From positions 28,148,001 to 28,212,000 of the forward strand of contig OX485806.1 of assembly GCA_950295325.1 (NCBI GenBank): a stretch of DNA of 64,000 nt. Reading direction: 5' to 3'. The DNA is from Polytrichum commune (taxonomy: Eukaryota; Streptophyta; Polytrichopsida; Polytrichales; Polytrichaceae). The notes below the pieces were generated by a model. That model searched no databases. It worked only from the letters and a program-made list of their open reading frames with translations, and had not been told where the DNA came from. How positions within the stretch are numbered: the first letter of the stretch is position 1; each line of letters opens with the position of its first letter. Below are positions 33,501 to 45,500 of this stretch, in pieces. The translations under genes were made by a program, and so were the position numbers.

Positions 33501-36500
33501 ACACTTCTTTACTCGACTTTCAACAATGAAAATTACACAACAATTATCTTACTCCCTTCACATGAGAAAGGTAATACACTGCTTTCCCGATCCTTCACGA
33601 ACCAGAAAATGACTCTTTGACTTAATTGATTCACAACAACAACACAAACAACACATCACAATTTCGATTCACTCACACACAGTTGATAAGACAGCTTCAC
33701 GCTGTAATATTATATTAAGAAGAGTAAGATGTACATCACAAAGGGCTTCACACCCAAGCGAAAAGCAAAAAACGACAAAGCAAGGGAGGCTCTCTTCTCG
33801 AGAGGAACTGCTTTTCTCCTCTCCCTCTTCTCCTCTATATCCCCTAAATTAACTACCTCGTCTCTTGGAATCAGATTTCATAAGGCTCTTCGACTTGGTC
33901 ACATGTCTATTGCCCTACCCAAAAGACTCTTCCTCTTGGGATCTGTTTCATATGAACTAAATGTTTCACCCTTAGCTCATTTCGGATAATTGGTCACTAA
34001 TGACTTACTTTAACGTCCATTTCACATTCTGAGTGCCAATATGAATTCACATCCTATCAAAATTCTAAAATGACTATTCTGAGACCAAAAATTGTACCAC
34101 ATAGCCCCCTCCTTTATCTGTTGGCGTCCCTGCCAACTCTGAGTCTCTTCATCGAGCCTTCGGTCTCTTCGCCTTCATCGACGTCCATATAATCTTGACT
34201 TCCCGAGCCTCTTTGTCTGCTCTCCTTAGCTTCCAGCCGCATGATGGCTCGTTGAAGATCCTCGTCTCGCTCCACAGCCTGAGGATTATTCTTTCTCTGC
34301 CACTTGAGGAAACGCTCAAAAGGTCCAGCTCGGGTGAAAGGAAACTCATTAATCAAGGAGACATGAACTCCTTCGATGAAATGGGTCAACGCCATAGCCT
34401 CCACAACTCGGATCCATCGGGATGGCCTGTATTGTAATTTTAGAAGCATCAAAAACTCCTGCTTCGACTCATTATGCACGTTCACGTTGATTGCGAAATT
34501 CCATCGGGGACACCAATCGGCCAATGCTGCACAAAAAATTGCCGCTCTGAAACACACTGGATCCTTGTGCGTCTTGTGCTCATCAAAAAATCTCTGGTAC
34601 GCCTCTCGGCATTGAGCTGGCGTGTTAAAACCGGGTGCACCTTGAATTTGAGGCCAATTGTACTCCACCGACGCTATGGTCGAATCAGGTGCCCACTTGT
34701 GACGTCGAGCACACGGACAAAATTGAGGATGCAAATGCACTGCTGGTGGGGGTTCGAAAGACCATGGCCCACTAATCTGTTTGTATACCAAATCTGCAGC
34801 CATCTGTTCCACTCGGGAGAGACCATAGTCTTGCAAGATCCAAGCTATCGCTGCCCAAGTTGGAACAGGCTGCTCTTGCACATTGTCGAACAACTCCTCG
34901 TACCGCCCCAAGTACCTCTGATCCGCCACATTGCCTCCTTCCGGGATGACTATAATCTTGGAAAATGTCGATACATACCCGGGTGGGGCCACCAAAAACT
35001 GGACCTGTCCCTTCATTGTAAACACTGGAGGCTTCCTTGTTTCCACAGCCTGAATGTACCTCTCGATCCTTTCTAAAGACCTATCCCTATTGTAAAGGTA
35101 GTGTGACCCTGTAAAGTCCTCATTTTCTACCATTCTATAGGTCCTCTTGAGGTTACAACTCACGACTCTGGCTAAGAACTCGTCATGCTTCATTATGGGT
35201 AACAACTCCTCCATATTCCTCTTCCACTTCGCCCGAGTCTCACGATTCTGACCATAGAACTGCTGTGACATTTGGGTTCCATAATCTGTCCAATCTACCA
35301 CTCTCTCTTCCACTCGGCGACCTACAGTGCGTCTAACGTGTAGCTGCTCCTCACAATCTGCATAGTACAGGTAAATTCGAGCTCCCACATCCCCTATCAC
35401 TACATAAGCCTGAAAGGGATCTAACAATTTCAGGTGCTTCCTAGCTAATATTTCTGTGAACAAATTCTCAGCTGTGCACTTCACAGAAAAATCCCACAAC
35501 TCCTCAAATTGCTCCGGGGTAAGACACGCCTCTAATTCCAATCCGACCATAGTAAAAAACAAGTCACGTTGAAACATATAAAACTGATGAAGGTTAAAAT
35601 TAGGAATAACCTTCTTCTCCACATCCCACAGCCTTGTACAGATCTCCAAAGGTAGCTTGATGGAGATAGGTGCAGACTGCTCTTGTTTCACGGGTACCAG
35701 TGCCATTTGTGGTACCATCAGCTCTTCGGTATTACTGGATCTATCCACCATCATGGGCCGCACAGGCTCCTTCCCTCGTGAAATCTCCACGCCCTTTCCT
35801 TTTTTCTGCTGGAGCTCTTCAAGCTGCCTCTTCAACTCCATGTTCTGAGCCTGTAACTCCTCGAAGCGACGATGGTCATTAAACTTGTCTTGCAACAATT
35901 GATTAATTTGCTGCAAGTACCCCGCACTTTTCTCCTGAACCTCGACCAATTTGTCCTTCTTCTCGGACAACTGAATCTCTAACTCTCGCAGTCTAACTCT
36001 GGTATGTCCTAATTGCACCTCCAATTCTGCTACATTTGGTGAATCAGGGGACTTCGGTGGTGTAGGTAAAGCGTTCCGCGGAGGGGTCACATCAATCCTA
36101 TTCCCTTCACACAGACAGGAAATGAAAAAGGCCGACATCAAGCAAATATTCGTTGGTGATTGGGCCTTTCGAGTTTGGATCTCCTCATTTATTCGGTTCT
36201 GCACCACTTTAGCCCGCCTTACTTCCTTTCCTTCCCAAGTTCGGATGGCTGCTACAATGTACTTCTGCTCCATCTTATGTTCTTCCGGTCTGAACAGCAA
36301 GTATGTGTTCACAAAATCGAACCATTCCTTCCAATGGCTTCGAGCTGCTTCAAAATTCCACTTGTTGTCTTTCCCCCATTTGAACTTATAATCAAAAATC
36401 TCCTCTGCTTCCGCCTTCTTCAGATCTGGCAAAGCTTCCATACTCACCCCATGATCAGGTAAAGCCAAGGTCTGAGATATTGATAAAGTGGAAAAGTTCA

Positions 36501-39500
36501 CTGTCGCTCCCGCCACCTGTGCAAACTTCGTCTTCAGCTGGTAGGTATTGACGAATTGGGTGACCTTCGCAATGTTGACTTCTTTTTCCACGTCCCGTAT
36601 CCATAGTAAAAATTCCCAGAGCCCTGCCTGCTCCAATTGGCTCCGATTCTTCGCCATGGCTTGTTGCAGTTTCCGAGGAATTTCAGGGAGGACCACTGCC
36701 AAAACTGTAGGGATTGGGGCCATTTCTGACTCCTAAGTGACTCTTGGCAGTACACTGTCCTAATTTGTGTGCAGTCCGTTGAGAACCCTGCAGTAACTAC
36801 ACTTGAACCTGGTCAGTTTACTCAGCAAGGAACCTTTTGGGACTCCTTCATTCGACAATTGAGCACTCTGTCAAGACTATAGTCCCTTGAGCTAAACCTT
36901 CTTTCTGGGTGACTCATTCGAAAAGATCTGAAATCAAAGCTAACACATTTCTGTCTCTTTTGGACGTATCAACTACAGGGTGCACAGATGTTTGAACAAG
37001 GACGAGTTCCCTAAGACAGCCAAGACTCTGTATAAAAAGACAATCACAGAGGACCTATCCTTACTGCCAGTTTCTTTATCAATCAATTTGAATCCTTAGA
37101 CTCTGACCTTTCCAAGAAAGACTAAGCTCTTTAGAGGACGACAAGGTTCAGTGTGCTAAAAGAATTTTGTATACCTATCAGGATCCCTCTACCAGAAGAG
37201 ATATCTAAGAGCATTTTGCATAAAGAGATAAGCAAGATAAGGAATCACATCCGAGATCATCAAAGAGCTTACTATTTGTGACATTGTGTAACAAAGTTCC
37301 CTACCCTACTGATAATTATTAACTACCACTCCTCTGAATCTTTCTTCTTCTTGACTTGAGCATGTTTCCACATTCTCTTCTGATTCTGGCTTCTTTTCTT
37401 TCTTTTCTTTCATTTGGTAGTCTCTTCTCAGAATGTCCTTGCTACACTCAAAAATTCATACTTGGAATTTTCTTTCCTATCTCTCTTTTGAGGTTGATTC
37501 TACCTACACTTTCTTCTGTGAAGAGTAAAGAATGTGGTACTAGATCTTTCTTTGTTCAAGCGGCAACATTTTTATCTCTCAGGACAGAAATTTATTGCCT
37601 CACACTGATCTCACTCTTATCCACCCTCTTTCTTTCACAATATGAAACTATCTATTTCTCATTCTGTTTCTTGTATTCACTCCTTTGAGAGTTGGATCAC
37701 TATTCTGGTCTCTTTACTGATCTCTCGAACGTCTCTCCATTTTCCTCAATCTCTCGGAAATATTCCTCTTTTCTCTCTGGCAATTCTATCCTACTTCTTC
37801 TCAGAGTTACAATCTGTTACACATTTCAGTTCACCCATTAGGTTCATTAGGGTTCATCTATGTTAAGAGAGATTCTTGCAACCTTATGGCGTCCATAGAA
37901 TGTGAACAACCAACCTTCAACTCTTTAAGTTACATGATCAATAATGTGGACAGATTTATCACACAGTTGCAAAAAAACTTGAAACTGGAACTAAAGCTTG
38001 ATTTGAAGTATGGAATTGCTCGGCAGCTTGCATTGGAAAGTGATGAAATTCTTTCAACTCGATGTGTTAATTACAAACAACTAACATTCTTATTTGAGCA
38101 ATGCAATGCACCTGAGAAGAGTTTCACCTGAACAAGTAAGGGTTGTCTCTTCAGCTCCCTCTTCACTCCTTGCCCCACAATTCGTCTCCTCTTCCGACAA
38201 TTCCTTGCTGTTAGAATCTCTTCCGCGCTCCGCACTCCACTTCTGTTCCAAGTCTCTCTCTCTCACACTCACTTAGCTACAGTCTCTTTTCCGCAATCAC
38301 CTTCCTCTCTCTTTCTCAGCCCTAACTGCTCCCACAATAGGTGCACTTGAGATCTTAGGCCAAAACGCTTCGAAGTACCTGGCGCCGAAGAGACTATAGT
38401 CTGGAAGAGTGGAGGCACTTCGCTTCGGCCACTGTCGAGTGACACTCTGACGGCTCATTACCCAACCGTCACTCCTGGTTTGAAGCGACTCTTTTCACAC
38501 GGGGATTGTTCCATCCCAAACTATTCATGATTACTCTCCCAAGAGACTTCTTTTCAGCTCCATTAGACTATGGTCCAGGATTCTTCCTTATTATGAAACT
38601 AGGTACTTTTCATAAGCCTGATTTCAGTTTCTTAAAAGAGTTAATGTGATTGTGAAAAAAAAATTTGAAAAATTTATTAATACACAGGTTTAATATTACT
38701 TTTTATTATTCTTATAATTTTCAATATTTTAAGTAGCTTATTATAACCTCCCCCCTTCTTTAACTTAGTAACTGTCCTCAGTTACTTCGATATACTTTCA
38801 AACGATTTCCATTAAGTCGGGTGGGTAGAACATTTCCTGCAAAATCTTCTAATTCAAAAGAACCATTGGTATGCATTACCCGTACTTTATAAGGGCCTAA
38901 CCAATGTAATCGAAATTTTCCCGGGAATTTCTGAAATCGGCTATCATAAAGTAATACTAAATCCGTGGGTCCAATCTTTTTATCTTTCATTTTGCTATCA
39001 TAATAGGACTTGCGCCATTTTTGTATGGCGGCCGTATTTAAATATGCTTGACTCCGAGTTTCATCTAATTTCTCAAGCATATTAATACGAGCTTCTAATG
39101 ATTCCGCGTCACCAAGACGCTCATTTACGGCGATTCTTAATGATGGTAACTCCAATTCAATAGGTAAGATTGCCTCTTGCCCGTATACTAATTGGAAGGG
39201 AGTGAATTTAGTTGTGACTTTATATGCAGTCCGATATGCCCATAATGCGTCAATCAATTTAGTATCCCAATCAGTCATAGATCCTTGCACTGTTTTAGTA
39301 ATTATTTTACAAAGGATCCCATTGGTCTTCTCGGTCTGACCATTGGCTCGTGGATGATAAGGGGTAGTCAATCGATGTTTAATTTTGTATTTTGTTGTTA
39401 ACTCCTCAATAACATCATTGACAAAATGTGTACCTCTATCACTCACAAGTTCTTTAGGACATCCAAACCGTGCCATAATATTTTCACGTAAAAACTTGGC

Positions 39501-42500
39501 AACAACTACTTTGTCATTAGTTTTAGTGGCTTCGGCCTCCGCCCATTTTGTGGTGTAATCCGTAGCTACTAAAATATAGCGATGACGACTGTGACGACTT
39601 GGTGGGTTTATAGGACCAACAAAATCTATACCCCATTTTTCAAAAGGGGCTAACGCTAAAATTGGGGTTAAAGGCATTGCGGGAGAAGAAGTGGGCTTAC
39701 CAATACGTTGACACATGTCGCATTGCCTCGTGTAAGTACCACAATCCGCAAATAGCGTAGGCCACCAATAACCTGATTGGAGTATTTTACGGGCGGTAAC
39801 ATCACCCGCAAAATGGCCACCGGCGGGATTATCATGACATTCTTTTAAGATGTGTGGGATCTCTGAACTCGTTACACATCTACGAAGAACGCCATCTTTA
39901 CCTTGTTTATATAAAGTGTTAGCAATAATAGTATAAGGTCCCGCTTTATATGCTAAGCGTTTCTTTTGCTTTTCGGTATAGCCTTCCGGAAAAGTATTAG
40001 TTTGTAGATAATTAATTATTTCAGCATATTCCGGAGGTATAACATCCACAAAGAACAATTGAGCATCGGGGAATGAATCGTCAATGGGTTCCTCGCCTAC
40101 TTCTTCGTTTAAGCGAGACAAATGGTCGGCATTGGCATGGCTTTTACCAGGACGTACTTCAACCGTGAAGTCAAATTCTTGTAAAAGTAAGACCCATCGA
40201 GCAATACGACCGTTCAATTGTGGTTTATTCACCATATATTTTAAAGCATCATGATCAACGTGAAAAACCACTTTATTCCCTAATAGGTAATGGCGAAATT
40301 TTTGCACCGAAAATATCATGCCTAAGGCCTCGCGTTCCGTTACCGAATAATTCTTTTCGGCTTGGACTAGTTGTCTACTTGCATAATATATTGGATGGTC
40401 ACGTCCTTTCTCATCTTTTTGGCTAAGAACAGAGCCTAAGGCCACATTTGAGGCATCCACATAGATATGAAAATCTTTATCCCAATTTGGTGGTATTAAA
40501 ATAGGAGTTGTCACAAGCTTCCGTTTAAGGACGTTAAAAGCATGAGTACATGCTGAGGTCCATACGGGTGGTGTTTCAGTTTTCCTTAGTAATTCAGTTA
40601 AGGGCATAGCTACGGTAGCATACCCATGAATGAAACGACGGTAATAACCTGTATGACCAAGAAATCCTTTAACTTCAGAAACTGTGGTAGGAATGGGTAA
40701 TGACGCTATAATAGTTACCTTATCGGGATCTGTAGCTATCCCCCTCTCCGATACAATATGTCCCACCAATTTTCCGAAGGGAACTAAAAATGCGGATTTG
40801 GCCGCATTTATGGAAATACCGAACTCCATGCATTTATCAAAACATTTTTGGAGGTAATCGGCATGTTGTTCCATAGTTCCGAACACCGCGAAGTCGTCCA
40901 AGAATATTTCCATAAATTTACGTAAATATTCTTGAAATGCTTCGGTCATAACACGTTGAAAGGTCGCGGGAGCATTGCATAAACCAAATGGCATAACCAT
41001 ATATGCAAAGGTCCCCCAATCCGTAGTAAAGGTTGTGTACCATCGATGGGGTTCATAAATTTGGATTTGATTGTAACCCGAGAACCCATCCATAAAAGAA
41101 TATGTTTTGTGGCCCGATACCGCATCTAACATAGTGTCAGTGAAAGGGAGTGGAAAATAATCCTTCCGAGTGACACTATTCAATCTACGGAAGTCTTGAC
41201 AAATTCTTAATTTCCCATTTTTCTTGGGTACAACAACGATGGGTGAAACCCACTCACTATAAGGGACTTTGTAAATGAACCCTGCTTCTAATAATTTGTC
41301 AATTTCTTCTTTAACTAAGAGGGAATATTTAGGATTCATTCGATATTGTCTTTGTCTTACGGGGGCCACACCTTCTTCTAACACAATTTTGTGTTCACAT
41401 ACCTCCGGTGGAACACCTCGTAGGTCTTTATAGGTCCATGCAAATACGTGTATATTTCTTTTAAAGAAATTATATCAATATTTCCATTCGGTATGAGAAA
41501 TTTTCTCATAAACTTTAATTATTTTAGGGACTTCTTCCGTGCCCAAATTCATTTCCTTACACACGTCCTTAGAAACATAGCTTTTGATTGGAGTGGAAGA
41601 TGAAAACATAGCATCTTCCCAATCCTCTTCAGAAGCAGGTGGTAGTGGTTCGGGTTTCTTACGAACCGTGGATTGTTTTCTACCCAAAGGTTGGGGTGGA
41701 TGGTCTGTTTTGGGAGCTATAGTAGTGACAATATTACACACAGATTTTTGCCACTGGAGGATGGCATCATCCGAATCTCCATCCTCCAATGGAAAATAAT
41801 ATTCTCCCATGCCTAATGAAATTGGACCGGAATGACTCTTAACATTATGTATGGGTTCGCTAAGTGCGTAGTCAGTTTCCGAATCGGATCCATCCGATGA
41901 AAATTCCGTACCATCGTCTTGGGTTTCCCCTTGGTATTTGGTAGGAAATAGAGGTAAAATCATTTTCTCCGAACCACGTCCTAAGGTTAAGGTTCCTTTG
42001 CCCCAATCTTCTTTGGCTTGGGCAAGAATTAACCATGGACGTCCTAGAATGCCAGGTATTGGTTGCACGGCATCCGAGGTTCGGAAAACAATGAAGTCAA
42101 TCTTATATTCTTTCCCGGCCACTATTACTGACACTTGGGGAAGTTCTCCCAATGGTTTAGCACGGGTGTGGTCCGCCATTTTTAATATAATGGGTGTGGG
42201 GATCATTTTAGTTATTCCCAATTCATTTAAGGTTTCCACACTCATTAGGTTAACACTTGACCCTGTATCAACCTGGAACCCGGGTATTAATACCCCATCA
42301 ATAATGACATCCACCGCAGGAGCTCCGGGATCCTTACTTAGTGTGACGTCATGTATATCCACCGTCTTTGGTTTCTTTCTGATCATAGACGAACTTAACT
42401 TACTCCTACAATGGGGTGCTATCGCTAGCAATTGCCTCATAGTAATTTGGGGTTTTATATTATCCAAATCATTTATAATGTCATAGTGTTGAAGCCCGCT

Positions 42501-45500
42501 AGCTAATTCCATCACTCGTGTCCGTTGAGACGAGGATTTCCGATGAGCACTTCCGGAATTCAACACACTGTAACTAGGTATCCTAATCGGTGGATGATTG
42601 ATCCGTGTCACAGTGGTAGGTAATTTAGTAGTTCGATTCATATGAGGAACTGCTACCGGTTGTGGTTGAAGATTTTGGGTAGGCACCGGTACAGGCTGTA
42701 CTACCTTTGTAGGTGGTAACGTCTGGGTCGGAATACTTCCTTGTTGTGAACTTCCAGGGGTGATGGGGTTCTGCAAATTAGAGTTATTGGTGTCTAAATT
42801 TATGGGGGAGTCATAACCAAGACTTTTATCGTCACTATTGTCATCCGGTACCGGCAGTGGTTCAACTATCCGTTTTGACCGAGTAGTGACGGCATTGACT
42901 TTGGATTCAGGATATGAGGAGTGCTGGTAGATGGTATGTTGAATGTGATTCACATTTCTGGACCCGCCGTCCCCATCCTCCTGAATACGGACATGTTTGC
43001 CTTTCTTCCAGTCCCTATCATTAGGTTGGAAATCCTTTTTAGGTTCGGGGCACTCATCCGTAGGATGTCCTGCCGTTTTACACTTTCCACATAGGGGAAC
43101 ATAGTCTTGGGACTTTTTTGGGTTAGGACATTCATTAGCATAATGTCCCAACTCTTGACACCTATAACATACGGGTATTTTCCTTTTATCATTGGAGTTA
43201 GAATTGTAATTTCGCATATTGTTATTATAAGGAGGCCCGTCCCAGTTGGGTGGACCGTTGGTTCTACCCCAACTAGGTCGGTTAGGGAAATTGATCGGGA
43301 CCGGCCGTTTATTAAAATTCCTTCGAGGATTATAATTGGCATTTGGGCCTGGCCCGGTTCTCTCTTCTTGCCATGGTCGACTCCGATTATCGTCAACTTG
43401 ATTAACCGGGTGTTGGGGTCTTAAATTCCAACAGTCGCTCACCGAGTGGCTACCCCCACAATAAGTGCATTTGATTCGTATGCCTTGGGGTGTAGGACAC
43501 TCATTAGCCACATGACCATGCCCTTTACAATTAGTGCACCATACATTTGTACGCTCATTGGTAACTTGAGGTCGTTTTGGTGCACCTTTCATGACCTTGA
43601 CCGACAATTCGGTCAATTGTTTGGTTAAGTTCATGATAGCATCTTCATGTTTAGCTATAGTGGGGTCATGGGTAGAGGACGTCATCCCAGGCGGTTTAGG
43701 AAATATAGGGGTGGTGAAAGTGGTGGAAGGATGAACATCCGTTATATAGTGTTGATTTTGATTAGTTATGGGGAAGGTTCCCATATGGGGAGGTATAGGG
43801 TTATTTGAGTAGGTGTTGTCCGTATAGATGACTAAATCGTCTTCTAAACGGCATTCCTCCCAAATTTTGGCTCGAGCATATGCTTGCCCATATGTTGCCG
43901 TACGACCTTCCTCACATACGTTTTCAACTCTATTGGATACAATCCTCCAATAAAAATGCTCATAAGGAAGTTATCCGGTATTTGGTGAACCCCCATACGT
44001 TGCAGGATATCTTGCATCCGCCCGTAATAGCTGTCCACCCGTTCATTTATCCCCATCCTTATGGTTCGTAGTTTTTCTTTTAAACTACTAGCAAAACCTA
44101 AGGGTCGGAAATGATCTAGGAAGGCATTTTTCAATGCATTCCAATCCGCGAATGCGGGTTGTCTTAAATACCACGCGAAGGCATCTTCCTGCAAAGAGGC
44201 GGCAAAGACCTCTTGAAATTTAGCAGGAGGGATGCTATTCGCAGCACATGTTACTTCAAATTTAGCAATATGTGTATCAGGATCAGCACCTGGCCGTCCT
44301 AAGAAATAAGGAATGTGTACTACATTAGTAATACGAGGATTTGGATTAAGTGGTAATGGCTGTGCCATTGGTTGTGGTGGTGGTACCGGAGGTGGTGGTG
44401 GTGGTGGTGGAGATGGTGGTGGTGGTGGCGGAGTTAATAAAACTTGAGAAGATTGTATCGGTTGGTTTTGTGATTCTCCCGAAGTTGAGCCAAAATTTAA
44501 TTGTTGGGGTTTAAGAGGTGATAATATGCCTGTTGAGGTGTTATCCTCGACAGGAATGTGATCTCCCTCGGTTTCTTCACTATCGGTTTGTTCTTGGCGT
44601 AATTTTATGACCGACCTTAACCAACCCCTATTCCTCTCCGCTTTCTTCCTCCGATAGTCTCTTGCTATAGCACGATCCTCTCTAGCCTTATCATTGGCTG
44701 CCTTTCTTACTGAGGCTGTTTGTGCATGAGACTTCGCATGCGCAGGTTCCAGTATGAAAGATGCATATATCTTTAATATGCTCTACCCAATTTCTTGGTA
44801 AACCGCTTTCTCCCGTTTAAGCACAGTTTCTCGAAATTAAGAAAGTTTGCGTCTTTAAGAGGAGAATCGGAAAAATCTGGTATGTTTACACTAGCACATG
44901 GATCAAAAGGTCCGTAATTAAAACGGGCCTCATTCTTAGTAAAAAGTCCACCATTCCAACAACCATAACCAAATTTGTTGATTGGAAAATTATCAGCTTT
45001 ATGTTGACTATAAACTAGGAACATAAATCTGAGGTCCACTCTCAATCGTGGATGACCATGGTTAATAATAATTTCGTTAAAACCCTCACCCTGATTCCAT
45101 ATTTTCTCAAAAATCTTTTCTTGAAGGTGATGGGGTAATTTAAGGAAATTAACTCGGAATCCTTTTGGGTAAATAGGGTGGTTTGGTCCAATATGGATAC
45201 CGACTCCCCAAAAGGAAGCCTTATAGAAACGGTATAATGCAGCAAATAAATGGGGACCTTCGTACAACCAACTATCAGAACAATCCGACTCAAGTGGTGT
45301 AGATTCCCATGGCCACATTTTCAATTCTCTTCAATGCTTTGTTAGCCTCCTCAATCAATTCGTTACCTTGAGGTGTTAACAAAACGTTTTCAAGATATTG
45401 ACTCAACATGTAATCTTTTTCAAAAAAATTACTGAAGTCTCTAATTTCGATGTCAGAAGTGCACACAGTTCTATTCTGCCACACTTTGGTAACAATGATT

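Noticed and set aside
33729-33989. 86-codon ORF inside the LTR, repeated at 48007-48267
   Set aside because: Identity between the two simply reflects LTR identity. It lies antisense to the element and has no recognisable feature.
34474-35076. 200-codon plus-strand ORF
   Set aside because: Shadow of ORF-c on the opposite strand.
41938-42486. 182-codon plus-strand ORF
   Set aside because: Shadow of the protease-containing frame on the opposite strand.
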